Part shown: positions 1 through 8,629 of the stretch, one piece after another
Layout: each line of letters opens with the position of its first letter
Position numbering within the stretch: position 1 is the stretch's first letter
DNA from: Herbiconiux daphne
GTDB taxonomy: Bacteria > Actinomycetota > Actinomycetes > Actinomycetales > Microbacteriaceae
Length of the DNA: 64,000 nt
Assembly: GCF_024979295.1 (NCBI RefSeq)
Contig: NZ_JANLCJ010000003.1
Span: 62,001 to 126,000, forward strand
Direction of reading: 5' to 3'
Notes under the pieces: generated by a model
Database searches by the model: none
Told to the model about the DNA's origin: nothing
What the model saw: only the letters and a program-made list of their open reading frames with translations
Program-made: the position numbers and the translations under genes

Positions 1-2
1 AG

Positions 3-416
3 CGCGACGAGATCCACATGACCGGCACCACGATCGAGTTCCGCGACGGCGAGACCGAGTGGCCGACCCTGTGGCAGAACGGCCAGGTGGTGTTCCGCTG
101 GGCCGTCTGGGAGATGGTGAAGGTCGCCAAGGAAGCCCTCGAGGCCGCTGGCGTGACCGTCGACGACCTGGCCGCGTTCATTCCGCACCAGGCCAACATG
201 CGCATCATCGACGAGTTCGCCAAGCAGCTGAAGCTGCCCGAGTCGGTGGCCATCGGCCGCGACATCGAGACGACCGGAAACACCTCGGCCGCGTCGATCC
301 CGCTCGCCACCCACCGCCTGCTGGCCGAGAACCCGTCGCTCTCGGGCGGCCTGGCCCTGCAGATCGGTTTCGGCGCCGGGCTGGTGTTCGGAGCCCAGGT
401 GGTCGTGCTGCCCTGA
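3..416 (+). CDS. fabH: Beta-ketoacyl-ACP synthase III, C-terminal part (5' truncated by window)
   Basis: This enzyme starts type II fatty-acid synthesis by condensing an acyl-CoA primer with malonyl-ACP in the cytoplasm. Only about the last 137 residues are visible. They hold two of the three catalytic residues of the family: the His in FIPHQANMRI and the Asn in GNTSAASIP. The catalytic Cys must lie upstream, outside the window. The C-terminus GFGAGLVFGAQVVVLP is typical and complete. The gene is followed after 74 bp by acpP and then fabF, the usual actinobacterial fab operon order, so co-transcription is likely. Identity is secure; the start is not visible. Confidence 0.96.
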   Translation, partial: RDEIHMTGTTIEFRDGETEWPTLWQNGQVVFRWAVWEMVKVAKEALEAAGVTVDDLAAFIPHQANMRIIDEFAKQLKLPESVAIGRDIETTGNTSAASIPLATHRLLAENPSLSGGLALQIGFGAGLVFGAQVVVLP

Positions 417-490
417 TCGTATGCACGAACCCGACCCCCCGGCCTGACTAAACTAAGTCTCGGTCAAACGACACCCTCAAGGAGAGAACA

Positions 491-739
491 ATGGCATTGT
501 CCAACGAAGAAGTACTGGCCGGCTTGGCCGAGCTCATCAATGACGAGACGGGCATCGCTACCGACACAGTCGAGCTGGACAAGTCGTTCACCGATGACCT
601 CGACATCGACTCCATCTCGATGATGACGATCGTCGTCAACGCCGAAGAGAAGTTCGACGTCAAGATCCCCGACGAAGAGGTCAAGAACCTCAAGACCGTC
701 GGCGACGCCGTCACCTTCATCGTCGCCGCCCAGGCCTGA
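491..739 (+). CDS. acpP: Acyl carrier protein
   Basis: An 82-residue acidic helical carrier that holds growing acyl chains on a 4'-phosphopantetheine arm during fatty-acid synthesis. Ser41 in DLDIDSISMM is the expected attachment site; the usual DSL is DSI here, a conservative change. Length matches the family (75-85 aa). A good ribosome-binding site (AAGGAG) precedes the ATG. It lies between fabH and fabF, which use it as substrate carrier. Confidence 0.97.
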   Translation: MALSNEEVLAGLAELINDETGIATDTVELDKSFTDDLDIDSISMMTIVVNAEEKFDVKIPDEEVKNLKTVGDAVTFIVAAQA

Positions 740-856
740 CGACCCCGTTCCACGCGGATGGTCGGCAGGATCGCGGCCTGAGACACGCCCGATCCTGTCG
801 ACCGAACTGCGCCGCCCCGGCGCGAACTGGACTGACCACCCACAGAAAGTTTTGCC

Positions 857-2095
857 ATGAGCACGAAGAAGATCGTCGTCACCGGAATCGGTGCCACGTC
901 ACCCCTCGGGGGCACCGCCACCGACAGCTGGAAGAACCTGCTGGCGGGTGAGTCGGGCATCACCACCCTCGAGCAGGAGTGGGTCGCCAAGAACGACCTG
1001 CCGGTGACCTTCGCGGGCCAGGCACGGGTGCCCTCGTCAGAGGTTCTCGAGCGCATCGAGATCAAGCGCCTCGACCCGTCGAGCCAGTTCGCGCTCACCG
1101 CGGCACGCGAGGCCTGGGCCGATGCCGGGTCGCCGGATGTCGTGCCCGAACGCTTCGGGGTCGACTGGGCCACGGGCATCGGCGGCGTCTGGACGCTGCT
1201 CGACGCCTGGGACACCCTGCGCGAGAAGGGCCCGCGGCGGGTGCTGCCGATGACGGTTCCCATGCTCATGCCGAACGGCCCCGCGGCCGCCATCGAGATG
1301 GCGCTCGGCGCTCGCGCCGGCGCCCGCACGGTCGTGTCGGCGTGCGCCTCGAGCACCGAGTCGATCGTCAACGCCTACGACCACCTGCAGGCCGGCTACG
1401 CCGACATCATCATCGCCGGTGGCTCCGAGGCGGCCATCCACCCGCTGCCGATCGCGGCCTTCGCCGCCATGCAGGCGCTCTCGAAGCGCAACGACGACCC
1501 GGCCACGGCATCCCGCCCCTACGACCTCACCCGCGACGGTTTCGTGCTCGGCGAGGGCGGCGCGGCCCTCGTGCTCGAGACCGAGGAGCACGCGAAGGCG
1601 CGCGGCGCCAAGATCTACGCCGAGCTGCTCGGTGGTGCCGTCACGAGCGACGCCTTCCACATCACGGCCCCCGACCCCGAGGGTTCGGCGGCCGCGCGCG
1701 CCATGATCGCCGCCGTGGCCAATGCCGGCTTCTCGCTCGACGACGTGGCGCACATCAACGCGCACGCCACGAGCACCCCGGTCGGCGACATCGCCGAATA
1801 CAAGGCGCTGCTGCACACCTTCGGCGAGCGACTGCACGACATCCCGGTGTCGGCCACGAAGGCCTCGACCGGGCACCTGCTCGGCGGCGCCGGCGGCATC
1901 GAGGCGATCTTCACCGTGCTCGCGCTGCACGAACGCACCGCTCCCCCGACGATCAACCTCAGCGAGCAAGACCCCGACATCCCCCTCGACGTCGTGCGCG
2001 AGCCTCGCACCCTGCCCGCCGGCGACTTGCTCGCCATCTCGAACTCGTTCGGCTTCGGCGGCCACAACGCGGTGGTGGCCTTCAAAACGGCCTGA
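857..2095 (+). CDS. fabF: Beta-ketoacyl-ACP synthase II
   Basis: Elongating ketosynthase of type II fatty-acid synthesis, condensing acyl-ACP with malonyl-ACP. The 412-aa protein carries the catalytic triad: Cys163 in VVSACASSTES, His303 in NAHATSTPVGD and His340 in KASTGHLLGGAGG. The C-terminal SNSFGFGGHNAVV glycine-rich loop is present. It is the last gene of the fabH-acpP-fabF run and is followed by a long perfect palindrome that probably ends the transcript. The 117-bp gap after acpP holds no other gene. Confidence 0.97.
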   Translation: MSTKKIVVTGIGATSPLGGTATDSWKNLLAGESGITTLEQEWVAKNDLPVTFAGQARVPSSEVLERIEIKRLDPSSQFALTAAREAWADAGSPDVVPERFGVDWATGIGGVWTLLDAWDTLREKGPRRVLPMTVPMLMPNGPAAAIEMALGARAGARTVVSACASSTESIVNAYDHLQAGYADIIIAGGSEAAIHPLPIAAFAAMQALSKRNDDPATASRPYDLTRDGFVLGEGGAALVLETEEHAKARGAKIYAELLGGAVTSDAFHITAPDPEGSAAARAMIAAVANAGFSLDDVAHINAHATSTPVGDIAEYKALLHTFGERLHDIPVSATKASTGHLLGGAGGIEAIFTVLALHERTAPPTINLSEQDPDIPLDVVREPRTLPAGDLLAISNSFGFGGHNAVVAFKTA

Positions 2096-2103
2096 TCCCA
2101 CCC

Positions 2104-2160
2104 CGAGACGTCAAAATCCGCCCCAAAACGTGTGTTTTTGGGGCGGATTTTGACGTCTCG
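2104..2160. terminator. Perfect 25-bp-arm palindrome, probable bidirectional terminator
   Basis: The two arms (2104-2128 and 2136-2160) are exact reverse complements of 25 bases, with a 7-base loop. Each arm begins CGAGACGTC, runs through AAAATCCGCCCC and ends in an A (or T) run. It sits between the convergent stops of fabF (+) and the DUF3145 gene (-), where a bidirectional terminator is expected. The loop-proximal A/T run is unusual, since U-tracts normally follow the stem. The perfection of the arms is greater than termination alone needs; it could also be a dispersed palindromic repeat. Confidence 0.8.
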
Positions 2161-2171
2161 ACGGGTCAGGC

Positions 2172-2678
2172 TCAGCCGACTCCGCGGTGGAGGTAGATGA
2201 CCGGGGACATGTCGCTGGCGTAGCGGAAGGGCTCGAGCTCGTCGTCCCACGCCTGCCCGAGGGCGAGGCGCAGTTCGCGGTGCAGCTCGAGAGCGTTGGT
2301 GCCGGCCGTCTCCATGGCGTCACGGATGCGGTCTTCGGGCACGACGGTGTTGCCGGCGTTGTCGACCTGCGCGTAGAAGATGCCGAGGTCGGGTGTGTGC
2401 ATCCAGCGACCGCCGTCGGTGCCGTCGCTGGCGTCTTCGGTCACCTCGTAGCGCAGGTGCTCCCAGCCGCGCAGGGCAGACGCGATCGCCGCGCCGGTGC
2501 CCGGAGCGCCTTCCCAGAAGAAGTCGGCTCGCTGGGAACCGCGCAGCACAGGCTGATCGATCCAGTCGAAGTTCACTGCACGACCGATGGCGCGACCTGC
2601 GGCCCACTCGACGTGGGGGCAGAGCGCGCGAGGAGCGGAGTGGACGTAGACCACTCCGCGTGCAACGGTTGCCGCCAT
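2172..2678 (-). CDS. DUF3145 family protein
   Basis: A protein of about 168 aa recognisable as the actinobacterial DUF3145 family by VYVHSAPRALCPHVEWA near the N-terminus and the C-terminal end SDMSPVIYLHRGVG. The function of the family is unknown. Genes of this family commonly sit beside fabF, as here, which suggests a role linked to lipid metabolism, but that is inference. I chose the ATG at 2678 because GGAGAG lies just upstream; an in-frame ATG four codons earlier would overlap that ribosome-binding site. Confidence 0.88.
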   Translation of the reverse strand: MAATVARGVVYVHSAPRALCPHVEWAAGRAIGRAVNFDWIDQPVLRGSQRADFFWEGAPGTGAAIASALRGWEHLRYEVTEDASDGTDGGRWMHTPDLGIFYAQVDNAGNTVVPEDRIRDAMETAGTNALELHRELRLALGQAWDDELEPFRYASDMSPVIYLHRGVG

Positions 2679-2820
2679 TTTTCTCTCCATTCGTGAGGTA
2701 CGTCTTCCCCAACGACCTGTGAACGGATTTCGGCGGCGCTATGCAGTTGTGCTCATAGTATGCCGCAGGAATTCCGGGAATGACAACCGTGTAATCCGCG
2801 GTTCATGAACTCACAGAAAT

Positions 2821-2835
2821 ATACTGAGTGAGTAT
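2821..2835 (+). promoter_or_regulatory. Candidate PadR operator (ATACT-N5-AGTAT)
   Basis: A perfect 5-bp inverted repeat, ATACT-GAGTG-AGTAT, lies about 30 bp before the PadR start. PadR-family dimers bind AT-rich dyads of this kind and often repress their own gene, so this is a plausible autoregulatory site. A second small palindrome, CATAGTATG, occurs at 2754-2762 nearer the divergent DUF3145 gene. The site is short and could be chance. Confidence 0.4.
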
Positions 2836-2866
2836 TTACCAGCCGACGGGTGACCGGAGAGCGAGG

Positions 2867-3424
2867 ATGTCGTCGATGTCGATCCGCGCGGGCATCCTCG
2901 CCGTTCTGACGGAGTCGGATGCCTACGGGTTGCAGATCCACGCCGAGCTCGAGGAGCGCACCGACCGGCACGGCCGCATCAACGTGGGGCAGATCTACTC
3001 CACGCTCGATCGCCTCGTGATCGCCGGGCTCGTGCGGTCGACGGGCAGCACCGACGACGGTCTCCCGCTCTACGGCGTGACGTTCGACGGCCGCCGGGCC
3101 GCCGCCGAGTGGCTCACCGAGGCCGCGGTCGACGGCGCCTCCCCCTGGGTCGACATGACCTTCAAGGTGCTGCTCGCGAGCAGTCTGGGCGCTGCGGGTG
3201 CGAGCGACCTGGTCGAGCGCTACCGCGCCGCCTGGAGCGCGGTCGCCGCCGAGGCATCCGGAGCGCCCTCCCCCGCGAGCCTGGCGCGTCTCCGGCTCGC
3301 CGAGGCGGCGCAGGCCTGGCTCGACGACCTCGAGGCGTTGCCGGGCGGTCTGCCGTCGCTCGTGCTGCCGTTACGGAACGAGCGACCCCGTCGCGGCCGT
3401 CGTCCGGCGCCGACGCCAGAGTGA
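2867..3424 (+). CDS. PadR family transcriptional regulator
   Basis: A 185-aa DNA-binding regulator. The N-terminal winged helix (about residues 1-85) includes GILAVLTESDAYGLQIHAEL and the GQIYSTLDRLVIAGLV recognition region characteristic of PadR proteins; the C-terminal half is helical and probably dimerises. The ATG at 2867 is preferred over an upstream GTG because GGAGAG sits seven bases before it. It stands alone, divergent from DUF3145 and convergent with the transglutaminase operon, whose last gene overlaps its 3' end by 54 bp. The ligand and targets are unknown. Confidence 0.88.
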   Translation: MSSMSIRAGILAVLTESDAYGLQIHAELEERTDRHGRINVGQIYSTLDRLVIAGLVRSTGSTDDGLPLYGVTFDGRRAAAEWLTEAAVDGASPWVDMTFKVLLASSLGAAGASDLVERYRAAWSAVAAEASGAPSPASLARLRLAEAAQAWLDDLEALPGGLPSLVLPLRNERPRRGRRPAPTPE

Positions 3425-5698
3425 CGTGGGCAGCAGCCGGGCACGGCGTCGCCCGGCCGGCGACGCCTCCGCCTCGAGCGCGGCGATGATCTGCCGCAGG
3501 TCGTCGCGGATGTATGCGCGCGTCTCGACCCCCGCCGACCCCGGTGGGGCGTACTGCTCGATCTCGACCTGACGGCGCAGCCGGTCGATCGCTTCGGCGG
3601 GCAGCGCGATGTCGTGGTGCAGGCGCCGTTCGAGGTCGTACATCGTGTCTCCGGCGGAGCGCTGCACCCGGTAGTCGTCGAGGGTGTCCTCGAGCTCGGT
3701 CCAGGCGAGCGTTCCCGGCATCCCGTCGGTGCCGATCCGGCGCACGCGTGACCGCCGCACGAGCTGACGCACTCCCCACGGCAGCAGCCCCAGCGCGACG
3801 ATGCCGCCCAGCACCGCCGCGAATACGCCCCAGCCGCGCACCTGCCCCAGAAGCACCTGCTCGGGCGTCTGCACGGCGCCCACCGCGCCCGTGTCGTCGC
3901 GCTGCGCGTCGGGACCGGCCGTCGAGGTCGCCCCGGCGTCGGTGGGCGTGGTGGAGCCGGATGCCCCGACCTGGGCGTAGTCGGGCAGGCTGTAGTCGGG
4001 CGGCGTGATGTCGAGCCCCGGGGTGGGCTCGAAGGGCAGCCAGCCGATGTCGTCGAAGTAGAGCTCGGGCCAGGCGTGCAGCTGATCGGTGTAGACCTCG
4101 TAGACCGGCCGCCCCTCGGTGGTGCCGTCGGCGGTCTGGCCGGGCGAGTAGCCGACCGCGATGCGCGACGGGATGCCCAGGGTGCGCGCCATCACGGCCA
4201 TGGCCGAGGCGAAGTGCACGCAGTAGCCCTCGCGCGCCTCGAGGAACGCCGCGATCATCTGCGCGTTGTCGCCGTCGTAGTCGCCCGACACCGGCGCCGA
4301 GAGCGAGTAGCGGAACACCCCCGACCGGAAGTACTCCTGCAGGGCGACCGCGCGGTCGTAGTTGGTGGCGGCGCCGCTCGTGACCTCCGTGGCGGTCTCG
4401 GCGATCAGCGGCGGCAGGTCGTCGGGCACGGCGAGGAAGTCGCGCACCGCGTCTGGCACGATCGCGCCCGCCTCGGCGAGCTGCCCGGGCGTCGGGTTGA
4501 TGGCCAGCCCCGTGACCTGGTAGTTGAGGCCGCGGGTGTCGCCCTGGAAGTCGGTGACGGTGAACGACGACGGCGTGAGCAGCCAGTCGCCGTTGAGGTT
4601 GTCGACGCGCTGGGTCGGGTAGGGCAGCGGCAGCCAGTCGCTCCGCAGGCTCGCGACCGAGACCGTGGTGGAGACCTCCTCGGTCGGCACCTCGGGCGCG
4701 AGCCCGGGCGGCGTGCCGAACTCCTGCCCGCTGTAGCCGATGGAGTTGAGCGGCCGCTCCGGCACCCAGACGCCGGTGGAGAAGTCGCTGAGGTTGACCA
4801 TCTTGAGGTAGAGACCCTCGGTGGAGGTGGTGGTGTAGGTCAGTGACAGCAGCGGGGCGCTGCGGCGCAGATCGCGCCCCAGCTGGATGGTGGGATCGAC
4901 ACCGGTGGCATAGATCGACGGAAAGCGGCTGCCCGAGCCGTCGTCGGCCAGCGACTCGGCGGTGAGGCCCGGGGTGATCACCGGCAGCACGATCATGGCC
5001 GCGACGGCGCCCGCGCCCACGCCGAGCGCCAGCCCCGGGTTGCGCCCGCCCTTGACGGTGGGCCTGGTGGTCGCCCGCGGCGGCCCCGACCCGATGCGCG
5101 AGCTGCACCAGACCACCAGCAGGAACGCGGCGGCCGTCAGCACGTAGACGGGCACGTTCGGCTCCGACCGCCGCACGAGCGGCGCGATGGCGAGAACGGC
5201 GAGCGGGCCGACGCCGCTCAGCACGGGGGTGCGGAGGCCGGTGGCGAGCTCGTCGCTGACGATCGCGATGAGTCCGACGGCCATGACGATCAGTTGCGTG
5301 ATGGCGCCGTCGGCGACGGCGGGCACCTCCTGCTCGGCGATCGAGAGCCGCGCGGCCGCGAGGTCGCCGGAGATGTCGGTGAGCGTCTGCAGCGTCGGCA
5401 GCAGGAACCAGAGCGTCGACGCGGCATAGAGCAGCACGACGAGGGCTCCCCAGACCAGCGCCGACACCGCGACCACCGTGACCTCGGGCGCACCGCGCCC
5501 GCGCAGCACGGCGGAGACGGTGAGCACGGCCACCACCATCGCCATGGTGGCGATCCACCAGGTGAACCCCTGCAGCAGCGGCGACAGACCGGTCAGCGCC
5601 ACGGCGATCGTGAGCGCCACGGCCGCCGTGCTCTTCCAGGCGCCCGTCTTCTCGGCCCGGCGGTAGAGCGCCGCGCTGCGGCGGCGGGCGGCGCTCAT
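3371..5698 (-). CDS. DUF3488/transglutaminase-like membrane protein (TgpA-like)
   Basis: A 775-aa membrane protein. The N-terminal ~200 residues hold several hydrophobic helices (DUF3488-type). A central transglutaminase-like domain carries Cys493 in GYCVHFASAMAVMAR, His541 in HAWPELYF and an Asp in FDDIGW. One more membrane helix (GVFAAVLGGIVALGLLPWGV) is followed by a cytoplasmic tail. This architecture matches TgpA-type proteins, which may crosslink or cleave peptides outside the cell; the substrate is unknown. The ATG overlaps the DUF58 stop by 4 bp (ATGA), indicating coupling in the MoxR-DUF58-TgpA operon. Its 3' end overlaps the convergent PadR gene by 54 bp. Confidence 0.9.
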   Translation of the reverse strand: MSAARRRSAALYRRAEKTGAWKSTAAVALTIAVALTGLSPLLQGFTWWIATMAMVVAVLTVSAVLRGRGAPEVTVVAVSALVWGALVVLLYAASTLWFLLPTLQTLTDISGDLAAARLSIAEQEVPAVADGAITQLIVMAVGLIAIVSDELATGLRTPVLSGVGPLAVLAIAPLVRRSEPNVPVYVLTAAAFLLVVWCSSRIGSGPPRATTRPTVKGGRNPGLALGVGAGAVAAMIVLPVITPGLTAESLADDGSGSRFPSIYATGVDPTIQLGRDLRRSAPLLSLTYTTTSTEGLYLKMVNLSDFSTGVWVPERPLNSIGYSGQEFGTPPGLAPEVPTEEVSTTVSVASLRSDWLPLPYPTQRVDNLNGDWLLTPSSFTVTDFQGDTRGLNYQVTGLAINPTPGQLAEAGAIVPDAVRDFLAVPDDLPPLIAETATEVTSGAATNYDRAVALQEYFRSGVFRYSLSAPVSGDYDGDNAQMIAAFLEAREGYCVHFASAMAVMARTLGIPSRIAVGYSPGQTADGTTEGRPVYEVYTDQLHAWPELYFDDIGWLPFEPTPGLDITPPDYSLPDYAQVGASGSTTPTDAGATSTAGPDAQRDDTGAVGAVQTPEQVLLGQVRGWGVFAAVLGGIVALGLLPWGVRQLVRRSRVRRIGTDGMPGTLAWTELEDTLDDYRVQRSAGDTMYDLERRLHHDIALPAEAIDRLRRQVEIEQYAPPGSAGVETRAYIRDDLRQIIAALEAEASPAGRRRARLLPTSLWRRRRTTAATGSLVP

Positions 5699-7128
5699 GC
5701 GATCCCCCGCGCATCGCCGAGCGCTTTCCAGAGCGACGGCAGGTCGTCGTGGGCCGTGCATTCGAGCACCGACCAGCCGGCTCCGCGCAACTCGGTGGCG
5801 ACGGACCGGTCGGCCACGGCCACCGACGCCCGCCGGGCCGCGCTGTCGGCGCCGACCACGAAGGCGATCGGATGCGACGACATCGCCGCGAGATCGCGGA
5901 TGCGTGCGGCCGACCCGGGAACGTTCGACACGATCGCGAACACGGGCGGGGCATCCGGTGACGTCAGCGCAGCCTCTTCGACCGCCTGACGGAACTCGAC
6001 CGGGTCGTGCAGGGCGTCACGGCTCGCGAACGCCAGATCGCGCACCACCCGGCTGAGTCCGTGCGGCGCGGCGAACACCGCGTCGTCATCGTCACTGAAG
6101 TGCGGCGGGGCATGGCCCACCAACCGCACGCCGTAGCCCTCGTTCATCAGGTGCACGGCGAACGACCCGACGGCGCTCACCGCCCACTCGAACGCCGGGT
6201 CGACCTCGGCCTCGGAGCCGCGCCGGCCGTCCGGGTCACTGAAACCGCCCGTGCTCCCGGGGCGACCCGCGCCGCCGGGGCGACCCGCGCGCCCGGTGCG
6301 ACCCGCGCGACCCGCCCGGCCGGCTCCCCGCCGCGACCCGTCGTCGCGGGCGAACGAGTGGGCGTCGATGACGATCACGGCATCTTGATCGTTGCGCTGG
6401 TCGTCTTGCCTCACCATCAGCTGGCCGTGCTTCGCGGTGGCCGGCCAGTGCACCCGGCGGATCGAGTCGCCGGGCTGGTACTTGCGGGCGATGACGTCTT
6501 GCTCCCCCGCCCCCACGAGGCGGCGGGACACCTGCTCCGCGCCGTCGCCGGCCGAGAGCCGCAGGTCGATGCGCGCGAGCTCGTAGACCGTGGGAGTGAC
6601 GAGCACGGTGTCGGTGCCCCCGAACCGCACCCGGCGGATGGCGCAGCCGAACGGGTCGGTGACCGTCACCTGGAAGGGCCCGATCTGATGCGCACCGCGG
6701 TAGCGCGTGTCGAGCCGGTAGCGCAGCCGCTGCGCCGCCGGCTCGTCGAGGGTCGACGACGAGTAGCCGGGAAGGGCCGGAAGGGGCGCCGGGTCGCTCG
6801 GCCGCAGCGGCTCGCCCGCACGCTCGACCCAGACAGCTGCGGGAGTGCGCAGGCTGCCCCAGTTCTGCAGGAAGATCGTCGCCATCACGGTCTGGTTCAC
6901 CGAACCCGCTTCGGGCGAGAACCGGCGGCGCACCTTGAGGGCGAGGCGGCGCAGGGCCACCCACGCCAGCGAGAACACCGGAACCGCGATCAGGAAGCAG
7001 GCGAGGTAGGCCAGCTCCTGCCGCCGGAACACCTGGGTGGCCACGAACGCCACGATCGCCGCGACGACGAACCCCCACCCGCGCACGGTCAGGCGCGGTG
7101 CGGTGCGTTCGGGCCGGGGAGCCGTCAT
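5695..7128 (-). CDS. DUF58 domain-containing protein
   Basis: A 477-aa protein with two N-terminal membrane helices (about residues 16-60), then an extended domain and the DUF58 signature KYQPGDSIRRVHWPATAKHGQ before a vWA-like fold (VIVIDAHSFA). DUF58 proteins act with MoxR AAA ATPases and often a transglutaminase; all three are adjacent here. An unusual glycine-rich, collagen-like stretch of GRA/GRT/GRP triplets lies at about residues 266-291, encoded by near-tandem DNA repeats. It overlaps MoxR and the transglutaminase gene by 4 bp each. The biochemical role of DUF58 is not established. Confidence 0.9.
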   Translation of the reverse strand: MTAPRPERTAPRLTVRGWGFVVAAIVAFVATQVFRRQELAYLACFLIAVPVFSLAWVALRRLALKVRRRFSPEAGSVNQTVMATIFLQNWGSLRTPAAVWVERAGEPLRPSDPAPLPALPGYSSSTLDEPAAQRLRYRLDTRYRGAHQIGPFQVTVTDPFGCAIRRVRFGGTDTVLVTPTVYELARIDLRLSAGDGAEQVSRRLVGAGEQDVIARKYQPGDSIRRVHWPATAKHGQLMVRQDDQRNDQDAVIVIDAHSFARDDGSRRGAGRAGRAGRTGRAGRPGGAGRPGSTGGFSDPDGRRGSEAEVDPAFEWAVSAVGSFAVHLMNEGYGVRLVGHAPPHFSDDDDAVFAAPHGLSRVVRDLAFASRDALHDPVEFRQAVEEAALTSPDAPPVFAIVSNVPGSAARIRDLAAMSSHPIAFVVGADSAARRASVAVADRSVATELRGAGWSVLECTAHDDLPSLWKALGDARGIA

Positions 7129-8153
7129 GCCGACCGGGAGCGGTTGAGCGGCACCGGGGTCGACGCCACGATGGCGCGCAGGGCGTCGGCGATGGCCTGC
7201 GACCCGCCACCGCGGGCGTCGCTGGCCGCGCGGCGGGTGGCGACGATGCGGTGCGCCAGCACGGGCACCACGAGCTCGTTGATGTCGTCGGGCACCACGA
7301 ATTCGCGGCCGTTCAGGGCCGCCAGCACCTTCGCGGCCCGCACGAGGTGCAGGGTGCCGCGGGGGCTCGCGCCGAGCCGGAACTCCGGATGCGTGCGCGT
7401 GGCCTGCACGATCGAGACCACGTAGGACTCGACGGCCCGGCTCACGTAGACGTGGCGGGCGGTCTGGATCATGTCGCCGAGCTGGCGCTTGTCGACCACC
7501 GCGGTGAGCTTGTCGAGGGGACTGGTGGTCTCACGCTGGTGCAGCATCGAGAGTTCGGCCGCGGCATCCGGATAGCCCATCGAGATGCGCGCCATGAACC
7601 GGTCGCGCTGCGCCTCGGGCAGCGCGTAGGTGCCCTCCATCTCGATCGGGTTCTGGGTGGCCACCACGATGAACGGCGGGTCGAGCGGATGCGTCGTGCC
7701 GTCGAGCGAGACCTGCCCCTCTTCCATGCACTCCAGCAGGGCCGACTGCGTCTTGGGCGACGCCCGGTTGATCTCGTCGGCGATGACGATGTTGGCGAAC
7801 ACCGCGCCCCGCTTGAACTCGAAGGCGTGGTCGACCTGGTTGTAGATCGACACCCCCGTGACGTCGGAGGGCAGCAGGTCGGGCGTGAACTGGATGCGCG
7901 ACACCGTGCAGCCGACGCTCGTGGCCAGGGCCTTGGCGAGTGTGGTCTTGCCGACGCCCGGCACGTCTTCGACCAGCAGGTGGCCCTCGGCGATGAGCAC
8001 GATCAGCGCGAGGGTCGCCGCCTCGGTCTTGCCGTCGATGACGCTCTCGAGGTTGGCCATGATGGCGCTCGCGTGCTCGTCGAACTCGGCGAGCGTGAGG
8101 GGCGCACCCGACCCGGGCTGGCCGGCGGTCGAGACGGAGGATTCGGATGTCAC
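7125..8153 (-). CDS. MoxR family AAA ATPase
   Basis: A cytoplasmic AAA+ ATPase of about 342 aa thought to act as a chaperone for membrane or periplasmic assemblies. It shows Walker A DVPGVGKTTLAKA, the IADEINRASPKTQSALLECM region (Walker B) and the family-typical PDDINELVVPVLAHR near the C-terminus. I chose the GTG at 8153: it overlaps the preceding stop as GTGA and has GGGAG eight bases upstream. An ATG 15 bases further upstream has no ribosome-binding site. It is second-to-third in an operon with DUF58 and transglutaminase genes, the usual context. Confidence 0.92.
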   Translation of the reverse strand: MTSESSVSTAGQPGSGAPLTLAEFDEHASAIMANLESVIDGKTEAATLALIVLIAEGHLLVEDVPGVGKTTLAKALATSVGCTVSRIQFTPDLLPSDVTGVSIYNQVDHAFEFKRGAVFANIVIADEINRASPKTQSALLECMEEGQVSLDGTTHPLDPPFIVVATQNPIEMEGTYALPEAQRDRFMARISMGYPDAAAELSMLHQRETTSPLDKLTAVVDKRQLGDMIQTARHVYVSRAVESYVVSIVQATRTHPEFRLGASPRGTLHLVRAAKVLAALNGREFVVPDDINELVVPVLAHRIVATRRAASDARGGGSQAIADALRAIVASTPVPLNRSRSA

Positions 8154-8551
8154 GCGCGGCGCTCCCATCGAACGGCGAGAAGAAACAGGGTGCCCACGAT
8201 CGTGGCGACGCCCACGAAGAACAGCCAGGGGGCGAACTGCGAGATCACCATGCTGGCCACGTAGTCGGGGCTCGGGCCGTCGGCGCCGTTGCTCGTGGTG
8301 TAGACGACCACCGTGCGGGCCAGGCTGTAGATGCCGGCCACGATGAGGCCCGCGCCGACGGCCCAGAGGGCCACGACGAACCGGTCGATCAGGTGCCGCG
8401 GCCGGCGCGGGGCGGCGTCGCCGGCGACGTCACGCTCGAGGCCACCCGACGCGAGCTCGTCGAGGTCGATCTGCAGCGACTCCTCGAACCCGGGCTGGAA
8501 CGCTGCGTCGAACCGGGAATCGAACTCCCGGTCGTGTGTTCTCTCGCGCAC
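8150..8551 (-). CDS. Small two-helix membrane protein, operon partner of MoxR
   Basis: A protein of about 133 aa with no family I can name. It has an acidic/charged N-terminal half and two hydrophobic helices (FVVALWAVGAGLIVAGIY and LFFVGVATIVGTLFLLAV) separated by a short loop. The GTG at 8551 has AAGGAG just before it, so I prefer it to a GTG 54 bases further upstream without one. The stop overlaps the MoxR start (GTGA), so it belongs to the MoxR-DUF58-transglutaminase operon and may anchor or tune that system. Confidence 0.72.
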   Translation of the reverse strand: MRERTHDREFDSRFDAAFQPGFEESLQIDLDELASGGLERDVAGDAAPRRPRHLIDRFVVALWAVGAGLIVAGIYSLARTVVVYTTSNGADGPSPDYVASMVISQFAPWLFFVGVATIVGTLFLLAVRWERRA

Positions 8552-8629
8552 TCTGCTCCTTCGGATCGGCGTCGTCGCTGTCGTCTCCACGATAGGCTTC
8601 CACACCAGTATTTGCGAGAGATGTGCAGC

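Noticed and set aside
3162-5954. Very long open frame on the minus strand (about 930 codons) over the transglutaminase gene in another frame
   Set aside because: It is rich in Arg, Ala, Pro and Gly with no recognisable domain, which is what the alternative frames of GC-rich genes give. The frame with the transglutaminase motifs and the ATGA overlaps is the real gene.
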